From Colwellia sp. PAMC 20917 (GTDB lineage: Bacteria; Pseudomonadota; Gammaproteobacteria; Enterobacterales; Alteromonadaceae), in the NCBI RefSeq assembly GCF_001767295.1, contig NZ_CP014944.1, positions 434,001-498,000 of the forward strand: a stretch of DNA of 64,000 bases, read 5' to 3'. A program made the position numbers and the translations under genes. This document shows, piece by piece, positions 25,547-35,423 of this stretch (positions are counted from its first letter, which is position 1; each line of letters opens with the position of its first letter). The notes below the pieces were generated by a model. That model made no database searches. It was not told the DNA's origin and saw nothing but the letters and a program-made list of their open reading frames with translations.

Positions 25547-26386
25547 TTATCTATTTATGGTGGTAGCTTGTAAAACCTTTAAAGCATCGACTGTTTCTTT
25601 TACATCGTGAACACGAATAATTCTTGCCCCTTGCTGAGCGGCTATAATGGCTGTTGCTAAGCTACCTGCTAGGCGTTCATTAACCTCTCGATTAAGAAGA
25701 TTACCGATCATCGACTTTCTCGACAGTCCTGCCAATACCGGCAAATCTAGGCATTGAAATTTAGCCATATTCGCCAATAAACAATAATTTTGTTCTAATG
25801 ATTTACCAAAGCCAAAGCCAGGGTCTAAAATAAGACTAGAACGATTAATACCCGCTTGTGTACAGGCTAAAATTCTTTCCTGAAAGAAAGTGGTAATGTC
25901 GTCTATTAAATTGACGTAGTGAGGATTGTGCTGCATGGTTCGAGGTAAACCTTGCATATGCATTAAACAAATACCAACACCTTGGTCTTGCGCTAATACC
26001 GTTAAGCAACCTTCATTTTGCAGAGCTCGAACATCATTGATGATACCTGCCCCATAAGTGATGCCCTCAGACATCACCTCGGCTTTACTGGTATCAATAG
26101 AGACAATGATATTAAAACGCGCATTAATGGCTTTTAATACGGGAATAACACGCGCTAACTCATCTTTAACAGAAACTTCTTTTGCGCCTGGACGCGTTGA
26201 TTCGCCCCCGATATCAATAATGGTGGCGCCATCGGCTATCATTTGTTCGGCTTGTCTTAATGCAGAGTCAATACGAGAGAATTGTCCGCCATCAGAAAAT
26301 GAGTCTGGGGTTACATTTAAAATCCCCATCACCTGCGGGGTTTCAATATTAAGGAAATGTGTACCGCAAGGTAAATTTTTCAACAA
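25547..26386 (-). CDS. folP: Dihydropteroate synthase
   Basis: Condenses 6-hydroxymethyl-dihydropterin diphosphate with p-aminobenzoate in folate synthesis, the sulfonamide target; 279 aa. Motifs: MGILNVTPDSFSDGGQF (diphosphate loop), IDIGGESTRPGAKEV, SIDTSKAEV, LILDPGFGFGKS and GLSRKSMIGNLL, ending IIRVHDVKETVDAL. It is followed by glmM, with an upstream terminator separating it from ftsH. Confidence 0.98.
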   Translation of the reverse strand: MLKNLPCGTHFLNIETPQVMGILNVTPDSFSDGGQFSRIDSALRQAEQMIADGATIIDIGGESTRPGAKEVSVKDELARVIPVLKAINARFNIIVSIDTSKAEVMSEGITYGAGIINDVRALQNEGCLTVLAQDQGVGICLMHMQGLPRTMQHNPHYVNLIDDITTFFQERILACTQAGINRSSLILDPGFGFGKSLEQNYCLLANMAKFQCLDLPVLAGLSRKSMIGNLLNREVNERLAGSLATAIIAAQQGARIIRVHDVKETVDALKVLQATTINR

Positions 26387-26478
26387 AACTTATGCTCTTT
26401 GTGATTATTCTGTATAGAAATTTATTTTATAAAAAACAACTTACTATTAACAATAGTAAATTAGCTTTTATAAAATAA

Positions 26479-26502
26479 AGCCTCGTTAATCGAGGCTATA
26501 TT
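26479..26502 (-). terminator. Terminator downstream of ftsH
   Basis: AGCCTCG-TTAAT-CGAGGCT with a T-rich minus-strand tail (TTTATTTTAT). It lies 10-33 bp past the ftsH stop and upstream of folP. Confidence 0.8.
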
Positions 26503-26511
26503 TAAAGGCTA

Positions 26512-28464
26512 TTAATCAGCAGAGGCGTCACTAGGTTTATCTAGATCTGGCGCTACTTCTTTTTTCTCAGCTTTATCTTCTTTAGTGTCAGAAGAGGCGT
26601 TGTCATCAGCTTTAGGCGGCTTCTTTGAATCAGAGTGATTATCCCACTCAGCCATTGGCGGACGAACTTCTCTGCGTTCCATCAAGTCATCGATTTGTCT
26701 AGCATCGATAGTTTCGTAATGCATTAACGCATCTTTCATTGTCTCTAAAATATCACGGTTCTCGTTCAATATTTTTTCTGCACGTTGATAGTTACGGTCA
26801 ACAAATGCTTTGATTTCAATATCAATCGCTTGCGCAGTTTCGTCAGACATGTTCAACGATTTAGATGATGAACGACCTAAAAACACTTCACCTTCTTCTT
26901 CGGCAAATAACATTGGACCCAATTTTTGTGAGAAGCCCCACTGAGTAACCATTTTACGAGCAAGTTGAGTCGCACGTTCAATATCGTTAGATGCACCGGT
27001 AGAAACTTTCTCAAAACCGTAAATCATTTCTTCAGCAATACGACCACCGTAAAGTGACGAAATATTACTTTCTAAATGCTGTTTACTATGACTAAATCTG
27101 TCTTGTTCTGGTAAATACATAGTGACACCTAAAGCGCGGCCACGAGGAATAATACTCACCTTGTAAACGGGGTCATGATCTGGCACTAAACGACCAACGA
27201 TCGCGTGCCCTGCTTCATGGTAAGCTGTCATCGCTTTTTCTTCTTCGCTCATAACCATCGAACGACGTTCAGCACCCATTAATATTTTGTCTTTCGCTTT
27301 TTCAAATTCGTCCATCGATACAGTGCGGCGAGCCGAACGTGCAGCGAATAATGCGGCTTCATTAACTAAGTTAGCTAAATCTGCACCTGACATGCCCGGT
27401 GTACCACGTGCAATAACTGATGCTTTAACATCGTCACCCAAAGGTACTTTGCGCATATGCACTTTAAGAATTTGTTCACGACCACGAATATCAGGTAGAC
27501 CAACCGTTACTTGACGGTCAAAACGACCAGGACGAAGTAATGCTGGATCTAAAACGTCTGGACGGTTAGTTGCGGCAATAACGATAACGCCTTCATTACC
27601 TTCAAAACCATCCATTTCAACCAACATTTGGTTAAGTGTTTGTTCACGTTCATCGTGTCCACCACCCATACCTGCGCCACGTTGGCGACCTACCGCATCG
27701 ATTTCATCGATGAAGATGATACAAGGGGCTGATTTTTTAGCTTGCTCAAACATATCACGCACACGAGATGCACCAACACCAACAAACATTTCAACAAAGT
27801 CAGAACCTGATATAGTGAAAAATGGTACTTTAGCTTCACCAGCAATAGCTTTTGCCAGCAAGGTTTTACCTGTACCCGGTTGTCCTACGAGTAAGACACC
27901 TGAAGGAATACGGCCACCAAGTTTCTGAAATTTAGTTGGCTCTTTTAAGTAATCAACAAGCTCAGAAACTTCTTCTTTCGCTTCGTCGCAACCAGCAACA
28001 TCAGCAAAAGTTGTTTTTATCTGATCTTCACTTAAAAGCTTCGCTTTAGACTTACCAAAAGACATCGCCCCTTTTCCACCACCGCCTTGCATCTGACGCA
28101 TGAAGAATATCCACACACCTATTAACAAAATCATTGGGAACCAAGAGATAAAAATAGTGGTTAGAAAGCTAGTTTCTTCCGGCAATTCACCAGAAGCATT
28201 AACGCCTTGTTTAACTAAATCGTTGATTAAATCACGATCGAAACCACCAGGAATAACAGTAACAAAGGCTTCACCACTACGTTTTGTGCCTTTGATAACA
28301 CCATTACGATCAACATTTGCGTCACGAATCTGTCCTTGACGGACATCTTTAATGAAACGCGTGTAATCAACTTGTTGTTCAGTAGTGGTGCTCGGAGTGA
28401 ATCCTTGGAATACCGACATTAAAACAACCGCTATTACCAACCATAAAATAAGATTTTTTGCCAT
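26512..28464 (-). CDS. ftsH: ATP-dependent zinc metalloprotease FtsH
   Basis: Membrane-bound AAA+ protease for membrane-protein quality control and lipopolysaccharide balance; 650 aa from the ATG at 28464 ([14 protein letters not shown]), the family start. Two N-terminal helices (second: [19 protein letters not shown]) flank the periplasmic domain. Next are Walker [17 protein letters not shown], Walker B IIFIDEID, the pore motif [11 protein letters not shown] and the zinc site HEAGHAIVG. An acidic/lysine-rich tail ends the protein. rlmE lies upstream in the conserved order. Confidence 0.98.
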   Translation of the reverse strand: MAKNLILWLVIAVVLMSVFQGFTPSTTTEQQVDYTRFIKDVRQGQIRDANVDRNGVIKGTKRSGEAFVTVIPGGFDRDLINDLVKQGVNASGELPEETSFLTTIFISWFPMILLIGVWIFFMRQMQGGGGKGAMSFGKSKAKLLSEDQIKTTFADVAGCDEAKEEVSELVDYLKEPTKFQKLGGRIPSGVLLVGQPGTGKTLLAKAIAGEAKVPFFTISGSDFVEMFVGVGASRVRDMFEQAKKSAPCIIFIDEIDAVGRQRGAGMGGGHDEREQTLNQMLVEMDGFEGNEGVIVIAATNRPDVLDPALLRPGRFDRQVTVGLPDIRGREQILKVHMRKVPLGDDVKASVIARGTPGMSGADLANLVNEAALFAARSARRTVSMDEFEKAKDKILMGAERRSMVMSEEEKAMTAYHEAGHAIVGRLVPDHDPVYKVSIIPRGRALGVTMYLPEQDRFSHSKQHLESNISSLYGGRIAEEMIYGFEKVSTGASNDIERATQLARKMVTQWGFSQKLGPMLFAEEEGEVFLGRSSSKSLNMSDETAQAIDIEIKAFVDRNYQRAEKILNENRDILETMKDALMHYETIDARQIDDLMERREVRPPMAEWDNHSDSKKPPKADDNASSDTKEDKAEKKEVAPDLDKPSDASAD

Positions 28465-28604
28465 ATCGCTCAACTTAATGACCTCTTGTACTTTGAATGA
28501 ACTTTTACTTAACCGTTAACTAGTACAGATAAACGGCTAGTTCTGAAATCAACCTAAACTTTTAAGTTGATGAGTCGTAATTTACTATAATTTAACGCTC
28601 GGAG

Positions 28605-29231
28605 CTATTTAAATCCGGTAGCAACCAAATATACTTCGCGTGAACGTGCACGTGACGAATCTGGTTTACGGGTTTTTACTGTTTTAAATGCTCCTCTTAA
28701 ATCTTGCATAAATTGCTCAAATCCCGCTCCTTGAAAGACTTTAACAACAAACGCGCCATTTTTCTTTAAGACCTGATTACACATGTCTAGTGCTAATTCA
28801 ACAAGATACATACTTCTTGCGGCATCGGCACCGTCATTACCGGTAAAATTAGCTGCCATGTCAGACATAACAACATCGATATCTTTGCCGCCAATACGGT
28901 TTAGTAATGCATTAAGGACCGGTTCTTCTCTGAAGTCGCCTTGTAAAAAGTCAACACCAGCAATAGGGTCCATTGCCAGGATATCACAAGCAATAATTTG
29001 CCCACTACCTCCAACGGCTTTGACCGCATATTCTGACCAACCTCCAGGTGCAGCACCTAGATCGACCACTTTCATGCCTTTTTTAATCAGCTTATCTTTA
29101 ACGTTTATTTCTTCAATTTTAAAGTATGCTCTAGAACGCACACCGAGTTTCTGAGCTTTTTTTACATACTCATCATCAAAGTGTTCTTGCATCCAACGGG
29201 TACTACTATTACTTAATTTCTTTTTACTCAT
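28605..29231 (-). CDS. rlmE: 23S rRNA 2'-O-methyltransferase RlmE
   Basis: Methylates U2552 of 23S rRNA using SAM; 208 aa, as in E. coli (209). Visible: [12 protein letters not shown] with a catalytic Lys, the SAM loop [14 protein letters not shown], the acidic [16 protein letters not shown] motif, and [14 protein letters not shown] with the second catalytic Lys. It is divergent from yhbY (117-bp gap), and ftsH follows on the same strand. Confidence 0.97.
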   Translation of the reverse strand: MSKKKLSNSSTRWMQEHFDDEYVKKAQKLGVRSRAYFKIEEINVKDKLIKKGMKVVDLGAAPGGWSEYAVKAVGGSGQIIACDILAMDPIAGVDFLQGDFREEPVLNALLNRIGGKDIDVVMSDMAANFTGNDGADAARSMYLVELALDMCNQVLKKNGAFVVKVFQGAGFEQFMQDLRGAFKTVKTRKPDSSRARSREVYLVATGFK

Positions 29232-29348
29232 TAATTTAACTTAATTAATTTGTTAATAATGCAAAACGATTTAACGTTTTATTAGTATTACAGAGTAGAT
29301 GGAGGTAAAATAGTATTAATTCAAGCTAACTTGTAACGAAAATTGTTA

Positions 29349-29645
29349 ATGAGCCTAAATAAAAAACAAATACAGTATTTAAAAGGTCTTGCGCACCCAT
29401 TGAAACCAGTGGTTTTATTGGGTAACAACGGCTTAACAGAGGCAGTAGTTGCCGAAATTGATTATTCATTAAATCATCATGAATTAATTAAAATTAAAAT
29501 CCCAACCGATGATCGTGACAGTAAAGCATTAATTGTTGAAGCTATTTGCCGTGAAACAGCGTCAATTAAAGTTCAAGTAATTGGTAAAACATTAATTATT
29601 TATCGTCAGTCACCAGAAAAGAAAATAAGAATTCCTAAAATTTAA
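29349..29645 (+). CDS. yhbY: Ribosome assembly RNA-binding protein YhbY (CRM domain)
   Basis: 98-aa CRM-domain protein associated with pre-50S ribosomes. It starts MSLNKKQIQYLKGLAHPLKP, followed by the VVLLGNNGLTEAVVAEID segment holding the GNNG loop that contacts RNA, and ELIKIKIP. I chose the ATG at 29349 over the upstream TTG. Divergent from rlmE, as in many gammaproteobacteria, and ended by a strong terminator. Confidence 0.95.
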   Translation: MSLNKKQIQYLKGLAHPLKPVVLLGNNGLTEAVVAEIDYSLNHHELIKIKIPTDDRDSKALIVEAICRETASIKVQVIGKTLIIYRQSPEKKIRIPKI

Positions 29646-29662
29646 TTTTTACATTCTTATCT

Positions 29663-29685
29663 AAAAGAGCTTCGGCTCTTTTTTT
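29663..29685 (+). terminator. Intrinsic terminator of yhbY
   Basis: AAGAGC-TTCG-GCTCTT followed by TTTTT, a UUCG tetraloop hairpin 18 bp after the stop. Confidence 0.92.
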
Positions 29686-29735
29686 ATGTCTAAAATTTAT
29701 GAATACACGCAGACTGACATTTAAATATTACATTA

Positions 29736-29764
29736 TTGACAGCTACATTAGAACAACCTAATAT
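29736..29764 (+). promoter_or_regulatory. Sigma-70 promoter for the rhodanese gene
   Basis: TTGACA (29736-29741), a 17-bp spacer, then TAATAT (29759-29764). The spacing is ideal, and it lies 61 bp before the start codon, after the yhbY terminator. Confidence 0.7.
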
Positions 29765-29824
29765 AGCTTTAACAAAGAAACAGTATTGATTCTTTTTAAT
29801 CATTAAATATTAAGGCCTCTATAA

Positions 29825-30178
29825 ATGTTGAAAACTATACCGACACTGATAGCTGAAATTAGAAAAAACATACAAACTACATCGGCTCATGATGCTTACC
29901 TAAGTGCACAAAAAGAGAAAAGCCTATTTATTGACGTACGTGAAGCGCAAGAAGTCGCTACAAGCCCAGTGATAAATTCAGTTAATATTCCGCGTGGTGT
30001 TTTAGAAATGAATATTGGTAACTGCACGACTGATGAAAACCAGCGTATATATCTTCATTGTGCAACTGGCGGCCGGGCGAGTCTTGCTGCTGAACAATTA
30101 AGTCGTTTAGGCTATAAAGATGTTTGGGCTATTATATGCCAGCATAGTGATGTTTGTTCTGCACAAGAAAAAAATTAA
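29825..30178 (+). CDS. Single-domain rhodanese-like sulfurtransferase
   Basis: 117 aa with one rhodanese domain. LFIDVREAQEVATSPVINSV is the CH2-type lead, NIPRGVLEMNI follows, and the active-site loop is HCATGGRAS with the catalytic Cys. It moves sulfur from a donor to an acceptor, or senses thiol state; the partner is unknown. The C-terminus (VWAIICQHSDVCSAQEKN) adds two Cys. Its last 74 bp and the following spacer are duplicated in tandem (30105-30378), but the stop at 30178 keeps the first copy's reading frame intact. Own promoter; monocistronic. Confidence 0.88.
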   Translation: MLKTIPTLIAEIRKNIQTTSAHDAYLSAQKEKSLFIDVREAQEVATSPVINSVNIPRGVLEMNIGNCTTDENQRIYLHCATGGRASLAAEQLSRLGYKDVWAIICQHSDVCSAQEKN

Positions 30179-30378
30179 CATCGCGCCAATAACTCTATAT
30201 TTTACTTAAGAGTAAAATTTAAAAGGCTAAACAAGTGAGTTGTTTAGGCTATAAAGATGTTTGGCCTATTATATGTCAGCATAGTGATGTTTGTTCTGCA
30301 CAAGAAAAAAATTAACATCGCGTCAATAACTCTATATTTTACTTAAGAGTAAAATTTAAAAGGCTAAACAAGTGAGTT
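30105..30378 (+). repeat. 137-bp tandem duplication of the rhodanese 3' end
   Basis: Starting at GTTTAGGCTATAAAGATG (30105) the sequence repeats from 30242 with only a few substitutions, covering the last ~74 bp of the rhodanese gene and about 60 bp of spacer. The second copy ends in the terminator. At the junction the terminator arm TTGTTTAG-CC has fused to gene sequence CGTTTAGG, so a GTTTAG microhomology marks the breakpoint. The duplicated coding tail has no start and is non-functional. Confidence 0.92.
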
Positions 30379-30392
30379 GTTTAGCCTTTTTT
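30358..30392 (+). terminator. Intrinsic terminator of the rhodanese gene
   Basis: AAAAGGCTAAACAA, loop GTGAG, TTGTTTAGCC, then TTTTTT. Only the second duplicate keeps both arms; in the first copy the right arm is replaced by coding sequence. With T on both flanks it may also serve the convergent ComEA-like gene. Confidence 0.92.
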
Positions 30393-30408
30393 CTATTCTC
30401 AAGGAATA

Positions 30409-30714
30409 CTATATCGTTAATTTTGACTTATTTAACGCTAATATTTTCTCGCCAATACCTGTAACATTCAACAAGTCTTCGACCGAGATAAACTTACCAT
30501 TTTCATTTCGATATTTGACAATAGCTGCCGCTTTTTTCATGCCTATGCCTTTTAATAAAGATAAGGTCTTCATATCAGCATGGTTTATATCAATACGCTC
30601 GTCAACTTGATTAACATTGGCATTGGGCTCATTACCACCGACACTGTCAGCAAAGCTTAATGACGAAAAAGTAAAGGTGAGGCAAATAAATAAGATTTTT
30701 GAAAATTTAATCAT
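30409..30714 (-). CDS. ComEA-like helix-hairpin-helix protein
   Basis: 101 aa with a signal peptide (MIKFSKILFICLTFTFSSLSFA) and then a double HhH module: DINHADMKTLSLLKGIGMKK and VEDLLNVTGIGEKILALNK. Homologues bind DNA in the periplasm; ComEA pulls in DNA during natural transformation. Many gammaproteobacteria carry such a stand-alone short ComEA. Whether this strain is competent cannot be told from this window, as no other com genes are near. Confidence 0.9.
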   Translation of the reverse strand: MIKFSKILFICLTFTFSSLSFADSVGGNEPNANVNQVDERIDINHADMKTLSLLKGIGMKKAAAIVKYRNENGKFISVEDLLNVTGIGEKILALNKSKLTI

Positions 30715-30856
30715 GATTATATCCTTTTATTGTAAATTCCATTACGTCTCACAAACAATAAACTGTTAATTTATTATTAACGAGACGTTAATAGGTTTAG
30801 GATAAAATTTTACTTTTGTCAATTTATAGCCATTAATAAAGTTATACTGATTGACC

Positions 30857-31552
30857 TTAATTAAGCGATAAATTAATCGACTGCAAAACTTGCTGTGGGT
30901 TTTCAGCTTGGGTAATGGGTCTGCCAATAACTAAATAATCAACGCCGACGGCCATTGCCTGCTCTGGAGTCATAATACGTTTTTGATCGTCACTGGCGGC
31001 ACCAGCAGGTCTAATACCTGGCGTGATAAGCTTAAAGTCTTTACCTAAAGCGCTTTTCAGGCTTTGTGCTTCCTGTGCTGAACAAACAACACCATCAAGG
31101 CCAGCTTCTTTTGTCAACTTTGCTAGCAACATCACTTGCTCGGCTGGCGTTCGCGTAATACCTAAGCCGAGTAAGTCTTCTTCACTCATACTGGTTAAAA
31201 CAGTGACAGCAATAAGTATTGGGGCGTTATCACCGTATTTTTCTAATGCCTGTTTAGCTTTAACCATCATTTCACGTCCGCCACTGGCATGAACATTAAC
31301 CATCCACACCCCCATTTCTGCTGCAGCAGTTACCGCTTTTGCTACGGTGTTAGGAATATCGTGGAACTTTAAGTCTAAAAAGACATCGAAGCCACGGCCC
31401 GTCAGTTCTTTAACAAACGCAGGTCCAAAATGAGTAAACATTTCTTTTCCCACTTTTAAGCGACAATCCTTTGGTTGGATCTTATCAACAAATGCAAGCG
31501 CATCCGCTTTTTTATCGAAATCTAGGGCAACAACTACTTTTGCATCATTCAT
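30857..31552 (-). CDS. pyrF: Orotidine 5'-phosphate decarboxylase
   Basis: Last step of UMP synthesis; 231 aa from the ATG at 31552, with GAGG 8 nt upstream. Motifs: [26 protein letters not shown] (substrate Lys), [14 protein letters not shown] (the catalytic D-K-x-x-D set), [10 protein letters not shown] and [15 protein letters not shown] (phosphate loop). An in-frame TTG six bases upstream is less likely as the start. A nine-copy AATTCTT repeat abuts the ribosome binding site. It lies downstream of lapB as in E. coli. Confidence 0.97.
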   Translation of the reverse strand: MNDAKVVVALDFDKKADALAFVDKIQPKDCRLKVGKEMFTHFGPAFVKELTGRGFDVFLDLKFHDIPNTVAKAVTAAAEMGVWMVNVHASGGREMMVKAKQALEKYGDNAPILIAVTVLTSMSEEDLLGLGITRTPAEQVMLLAKLTKEAGLDGVVCSAQEAQSLKSALGKDFKLITPGIRPAGAASDDQKRIMTPEQAMAVGVDYLVIGRPITQAENPQQVLQSINLSLN

Positions 31553-31563
31553 ACTCAATCCTC

Positions 31564-31626
31564 AATTCTTAATTCTTAATTCTTAATTCTTAATTCTTAA
31601 TTCTTAATTCTTAATTCTTAATTCTT
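31564..31626 (-). repeat. Heptanucleotide microsatellite (AATTCTT)x9 in the pyrF leader
   Basis: Nine perfect copies run from 31564 to 31626. On the transcribed strand they read AAGAATT and end 12 bp before the pyrF start codon, directly before the Shine-Dalgarno GAGG. No other microsatellite of this size occurs in the window. Confidence 0.97.
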
Positions 31627-31745
31627 TAATAATATTCTAATTTGACCTTCTATGATTCAAGAGCAAAGAAAAAAGCACGCAGCTGACGCTAGTCAGTGAG
31701 TACTTTAGGTGCAGCTATTGAAATGTAGAACAAAGAAGTTAGATA

Positions 31746-32915
31746 TTATTCGCCTTCTAGGCCTCTAACTGGTTTCAATTGTTCCCAGTCATGACATGAA
31801 GGACACGCCCAATAATGTTTACTGCTATTAAAACCACAGGTTCGACAACTATAACGGGGTTTTAAATTCAAATAAGCGCCAATCAATTCTTTGATCATAT
31901 CTAAATTTTCGGTGTTGTCATGCTCAGTAGAGTTAACCATTTGCATCTTAATAAAATGCTTAAAACCTTTAATGGTTGGACGCTTTTTCAAGGCAAGTAA
32001 AATAAACTCTTTCGCTTTTTCGTTGCCATATTTAGCTTCAAGATGGCTTAAGTATTTTATCAGAGCGCTCGAACCACCGGTTTCATCATAAACTTTTCTA
32101 ATGAATTTAAAATATTCATCGTCTGCATCTAACTGATGATAACAATTTTGCATTTCATCAATAACATCAGGAAAGAATTCTTTATCCTGAAGATAGATGT
32201 CTTGATAACATCGGCAGGCTTCATTGAACTGTTGATGCTTTTCATAAATTTGAGCTAATAACCAATTAGCACGACAAGAATTAGCATCATAAATCAACGC
32301 CAACTCTAATAACTCTATGACTTCAATAAAGTTATCTTCTGCTAAGGCTGTTGTCGCTAATTCACAATAAAAATTAGCTAAGTTATGAAGAAGTTTTTTA
32401 TCTTTAGTTTTAACAATGGCTTTTTTATGACTGATGCCTTTTGACCAATCTTTAGTAGACTGGTAAATACGCATCAAATAATCAAGGGATTTTAAGCCAT
32501 AGTGTTTTGATTTAAGCAGTTTTTCAAACATGGCTTCAGCGCGGTCGTATAAGCCGGCACTAAAGAAATCTTTACCTAGTTCATAAGCCGCTTGTTGCTT
32601 ATCTTTAGCGGGTAAATGTTTCTGTCTAACTAAGTGCTCATGCACTTTTAATGCGCGGTCGAGCTCACCACGGCGACGAAATAAATTGGCCATGGCAAAA
32701 TGTGCTTCAACAGTATCATCTTCAACTTTAAGGGCTTCTAGTAAGTAGTCTATCGCTTTATCTTGTTGATTTGATAAGAGGTAATTTAAGCCTGTTGAAT
32801 ATTTTATCGACAAGGCTTGTTTAGCTGAGTGATCATTTTGTTTAACACTATTACGGCCCATGAACCAGCCATAGCCCATTGCAACAGGGAGTAATAAGAA
32901 CAATAGTTCTAACAT
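31746..32915 (-). CDS. lapB: Lipopolysaccharide assembly protein B
   Basis: 389 aa, the E. coli length. An N-terminal anchor (LLFLLLPVAMGYGWFMGRNS) precedes tetratricopeptide repeats through about residue 340. The C-terminal rubredoxin-like zinc knuckle is CRTCGFNSSKHYWACPSC. LapB works with FtsH to set LpxC levels and so lipopolysaccharide output. It starts 5 bp after lapA, and pyrF follows. Confidence 0.97.
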   Translation of the reverse strand: MLELLFLLLPVAMGYGWFMGRNSVKQNDHSAKQALSIKYSTGLNYLLSNQQDKAIDYLLEALKVEDDTVEAHFAMANLFRRRGELDRALKVHEHLVRQKHLPAKDKQQAAYELGKDFFSAGLYDRAEAMFEKLLKSKHYGLKSLDYLMRIYQSTKDWSKGISHKKAIVKTKDKKLLHNLANFYCELATTALAEDNFIEVIELLELALIYDANSCRANWLLAQIYEKHQQFNEACRCYQDIYLQDKEFFPDVIDEMQNCYHQLDADDEYFKFIRKVYDETGGSSALIKYLSHLEAKYGNEKAKEFILLALKKRPTIKGFKHFIKMQMVNSTEHDNTENLDMIKELIGAYLNLKPRYSCRTCGFNSSKHYWACPSCHDWEQLKPVRGLEGE

Positions 32916-32920
32916 ATAAT

Positions 32921-33163
32921 TTACACTGATTCTTTAGAGGATGACTTTTTAGGTTTTATCATTCGAACAAACTTCCACAATAATGCAAAGAGTAAGCCGA
33001 GTACAAAGCCCAAAGTGGTAAATAAACTGACAGCCGCAGCAACTGATAGTTCAGTTCGGGCGATGAGATAATTCAACGTTAAGGTCTGCTCATTTTGACT
33101 ACCAAAAATAAAAGCGATGACTAGTAAGCTGAACAGTAAAAACGCTGTAATATAAATACGCAA
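32921..33163 (-). CDS. lapA: Lipopolysaccharide assembly protein A
   Basis: 80 aa with two membrane helices (YITAFLLFSLLVIAFIFGSQ and AAAVSLFTTLGFVLGLLFALL) separated by the conserved NEQTLTLNYLIARTEL segment of the LapA/YciS family. The tail is basic and cytoplasmic. It is paired with lapB (5-bp gap) downstream of ihfB. Confidence 0.95.
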   Translation of the reverse strand: MRIYITAFLLFSLLVIAFIFGSQNEQTLTLNYLIARTELSVAAAVSLFTTLGFVLGLLFALLWKFVRMIKPKKSSSKESV

Positions 33164-33196
33164 AATAAGTTACCTATGATGAAAATTAAGTTAAAA

Positions 33197-33227
33197 AAAA
33201 CGGCATACCATTATAGCATGCCGTTTT
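33197..33227 (-). terminator. Terminator between ihfB and lapA
   Basis: AAAACGGCAT, an 11-nt loop, ATGCCGTTTT. The minus strand continues into a T tract. It lies about 17 bp past the ihfB stop. The loop holds TATAAT on the minus strand, a possible -10 element for lapA. Confidence 0.85.
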
Positions 33228-33243
33228 ATTGATAATTTATCAA

Positions 33244-33531
33244 TTACGCTATTGAAAGATTTACTCTTTCACGTAACTCTTTTCCAGGTTTAAAATGAGG
33301 AACGTATTTACCTGCCAACTCAACGGATTCGCCAGTTTTAGGGTTACGTCCAACACGAGGAGCACGAAAATGTAATGAAAAACTACCAAAACCACGAATT
33401 TCAATACGCTCACCTTTTGACAAGGTTTGTGCCATCATTTCTAAGATTTCTTTAATAGATTGTTCAACATCTCTCGCTGATAAATGACTTAATTTATCGG
33501 CTAATCTTTCAATAAGTTCAGATTTGGTCAT
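33244..33531 (-). CDS. ihfB: Integration host factor subunit beta
   Basis: 95 aa from the ATG at 33531, chosen because AGGAGG lies 5 nt upstream; an earlier in-frame start is unnecessary. Family marks: [40 protein letters not shown] (the minor-groove arm) and [25 protein letters not shown]. With IhfA it bends DNA at specific sites. It lies downstream of rpsA, the conserved order. Confidence 0.97.
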   Translation of the reverse strand: MTKSELIERLADKLSHLSARDVEQSIKEILEMMAQTLSKGERIEIRGFGSFSLHFRAPRVGRNPKTGESVELAGKYVPHFKPGKELRERVNLSIA

Positions 33532-33595
33532 TTGACCTCCTGTGTTCACTAGGTTGAAGTTAATAGTACCTTCTCGCCAATGGATTTTAAACGAA

Positions 33596-33623
33596 GAGAA
33601 GTGTTATGTTTCAAACACTTCTC
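33596..33623 (-). terminator. Hairpin between rpsA and ihfB
   Basis: GAGAAGTGTT / AACACTTCTC, a 10-bp stem with an 8-nt loop, 18 bp past the rpsA stop. The minus-strand tail (TTCGTTTAAAA) is only partly T-rich, so it may attenuate rather than stop transcription. Confidence 0.6.
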
Positions 33624-33640
33624 ACCTTCAAGTGTCTAAA

Positions 33641-35302
33641 TTAGTTTTTAGCGTTTTTAAACGCTGCAGCCATTGCACTTAAACCAGTTTCTTCAACTTG
33701 GTTTAGGTTATCCATAGCTTCACGTTCTTCTGCTTGATCTTTAGCTTTGATTGATAAGCTGATAGCACGGTTCTTACGATCCACACCCATAAACTTAGTC
33801 TCAACACTATCACCAACAGATAATTCAGTTGACGCATCTTCGATACGCTCACTAGAAATATCAGATACGCGTAGGTATCCTTCAACGCCTTCGGCTAATT
33901 CAATTTTAGCGCCTTTAGCATCTACTTCGATAACCTTACCTGTAACAATAGCACCTTTCTTAGTATCTGCAAGGTACTGATTAAACGGATCATCTTCAGT
34001 TTGCTTAACACCTAAAGAAATACGTTCGCGCTCAGGGTCAACTTGTAATACTACAGCTGAGATTTCATCACCTTTCTTGTATTCACGAACAGCTTCTTCG
34101 CCGCCAGCCCATGAAATATCAGATAAGTGAACAAGACCATCAATGCCGCCGTCAAGACCAATAAAGATACCAAAGTCAGTAATTGACTTGATCTTACCAG
34201 ATACTTTGTCGCCTTTGTTGAAGTTCTTAGCGAACTCTTCCCAAGGGTTAGCAATACACTGTTTAAGGCCTAAAGAAATACGACGACGTTCTTCGTCAAT
34301 TTCTAATACCATAACTTCAACCGTGTCACCTAAGTTAACAACTTTAGATGGGTGGATGTTTTTGTTAGTCCAATCCATTTCAGAAACGTGAACTAAACCT
34401 TCAACGCCTTCTTGGATTTCAACAAAACAACCGTAGTCAGTTAAGTTAGTTACACGACCAGTAAGTTTAGCGCCTTCAGGGTAACGCTTAGCAATTGCTA
34501 CCCATGGATCTTCACCTAACTGCTTCATACCTAGAGATACACGAGTGCGCTCACGGTCAAATTTCAATACTTTAACTTGTATTTCGTCACCAACATTTAC
34601 GATTTCACTTGGGTGCTTAACGCGCTTCCAAGCCATATCTGTAATGTGTAGTAAGCCGTCAATGCCGCCTAAGTCTACGAATGCGCCGTAGTCAGTAAGG
34701 TTCTTAACGATACCTTTAACTTCTAGGCCTTCTGCTAATGACTCTAACAATGCATCACGTTCAACGCTGCTTTCAGATTCGATAACGGCACGACGAGAAA
34801 CAACAACGTTATTACGCTTTTGATCAAGCTTAATAACTTTAAATTCTAATTCTTTGCCTTCAAGGTGAGTTGTATCGCGAATTGGGCGAACATCTACTAA
34901 TGAACCCGGTAAGAAAGCACGAATATCGCTAACTTCAACCGTGAAACCACCTTTAACTTTACCGTTGATAACACCGATAACAGTTTCTTTTTCTTCATAT
35001 GCTTTCTCAAGCACTTGCCACGCTTCATGACGTTTAGCGTCATCACGTGAAAGAATAGTTTCACCAAAACCGTCATCTGTAGCTTTAAGAGATACGTCGA
35101 CTTCATCGCCAACGCTTACATCAACTTCACCAGCGTTGTTTTTAAACTGGTTGATGTCAATAACACTTTCAGATTTAAGGCCAGCATCAACGATAACATT
35201 GTCTTTAGTAATAGCGACAATCGTACCTTTGATAATTGAACCAGGGCGTGTTTCGATTTCTTTTAAACTTTCTTCAAATAGTTGTGCGAAATTTTCAGTC
35301 AT
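33641..35302 (-). CDS. rpsA: 30S ribosomal protein S1
   Basis: 553 aa from the ATG at 35302 ([20 protein letters not shown], like E. coli). A second in-frame ATG three codons upstream (35311) is possible. Six S1 RNA-binding repeats are visible, e.g. [40 protein letters not shown] and [21 protein letters not shown]1 brings mRNA to the small subunit. It sits between cmk and ihfB, as in most gammaproteobacteria. Confidence 0.98.
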   Translation of the reverse strand: MTENFAQLFEESLKEIETRPGSIIKGTIVAITKDNVIVDAGLKSESVIDINQFKNNAGEVDVSVGDEVDVSLKATDDGFGETILSRDDAKRHEAWQVLEKAYEEKETVIGVINGKVKGGFTVEVSDIRAFLPGSLVDVRPIRDTTHLEGKELEFKVIKLDQKRNNVVVSRRAVIESESSVERDALLESLAEGLEVKGIVKNLTDYGAFVDLGGIDGLLHITDMAWKRVKHPSEIVNVGDEIQVKVLKFDRERTRVSLGMKQLGEDPWVAIAKRYPEGAKLTGRVTNLTDYGCFVEIQEGVEGLVHVSEMDWTNKNIHPSKVVNLGDTVEVMVLEIDEERRRISLGLKQCIANPWEEFAKNFNKGDKVSGKIKSITDFGIFIGLDGGIDGLVHLSDISWAGGEEAVREYKKGDEISAVVLQVDPERERISLGVKQTEDDPFNQYLADTKKGAIVTGKVIEVDAKGAKIELAEGVEGYLRVSDISSERIEDASTELSVGDSVETKFMGVDRKNRAISLSIKAKDQAEEREAMDNLNQVEETGLSAMAAAFKNAKN

Positions 35303-35423
35303 AACTTGCATATAAACTCAGTTATTAATCCAGTCAACATCAATGTTTCATGGGGTTATTTAATAGTGCCCAGTGCATCCGTACAGTAGGCTATAGGTTG
35401 ATTTTGAAGCTATATAGCTTCGT

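Noticed and set aside
35407-35423. Terminator at GAAGCTATATAGCTTC after cmk
   Set aside because: It is a neat 16-bp palindrome but has no loop and no T tract, and rpsA follows; no function can be supported.
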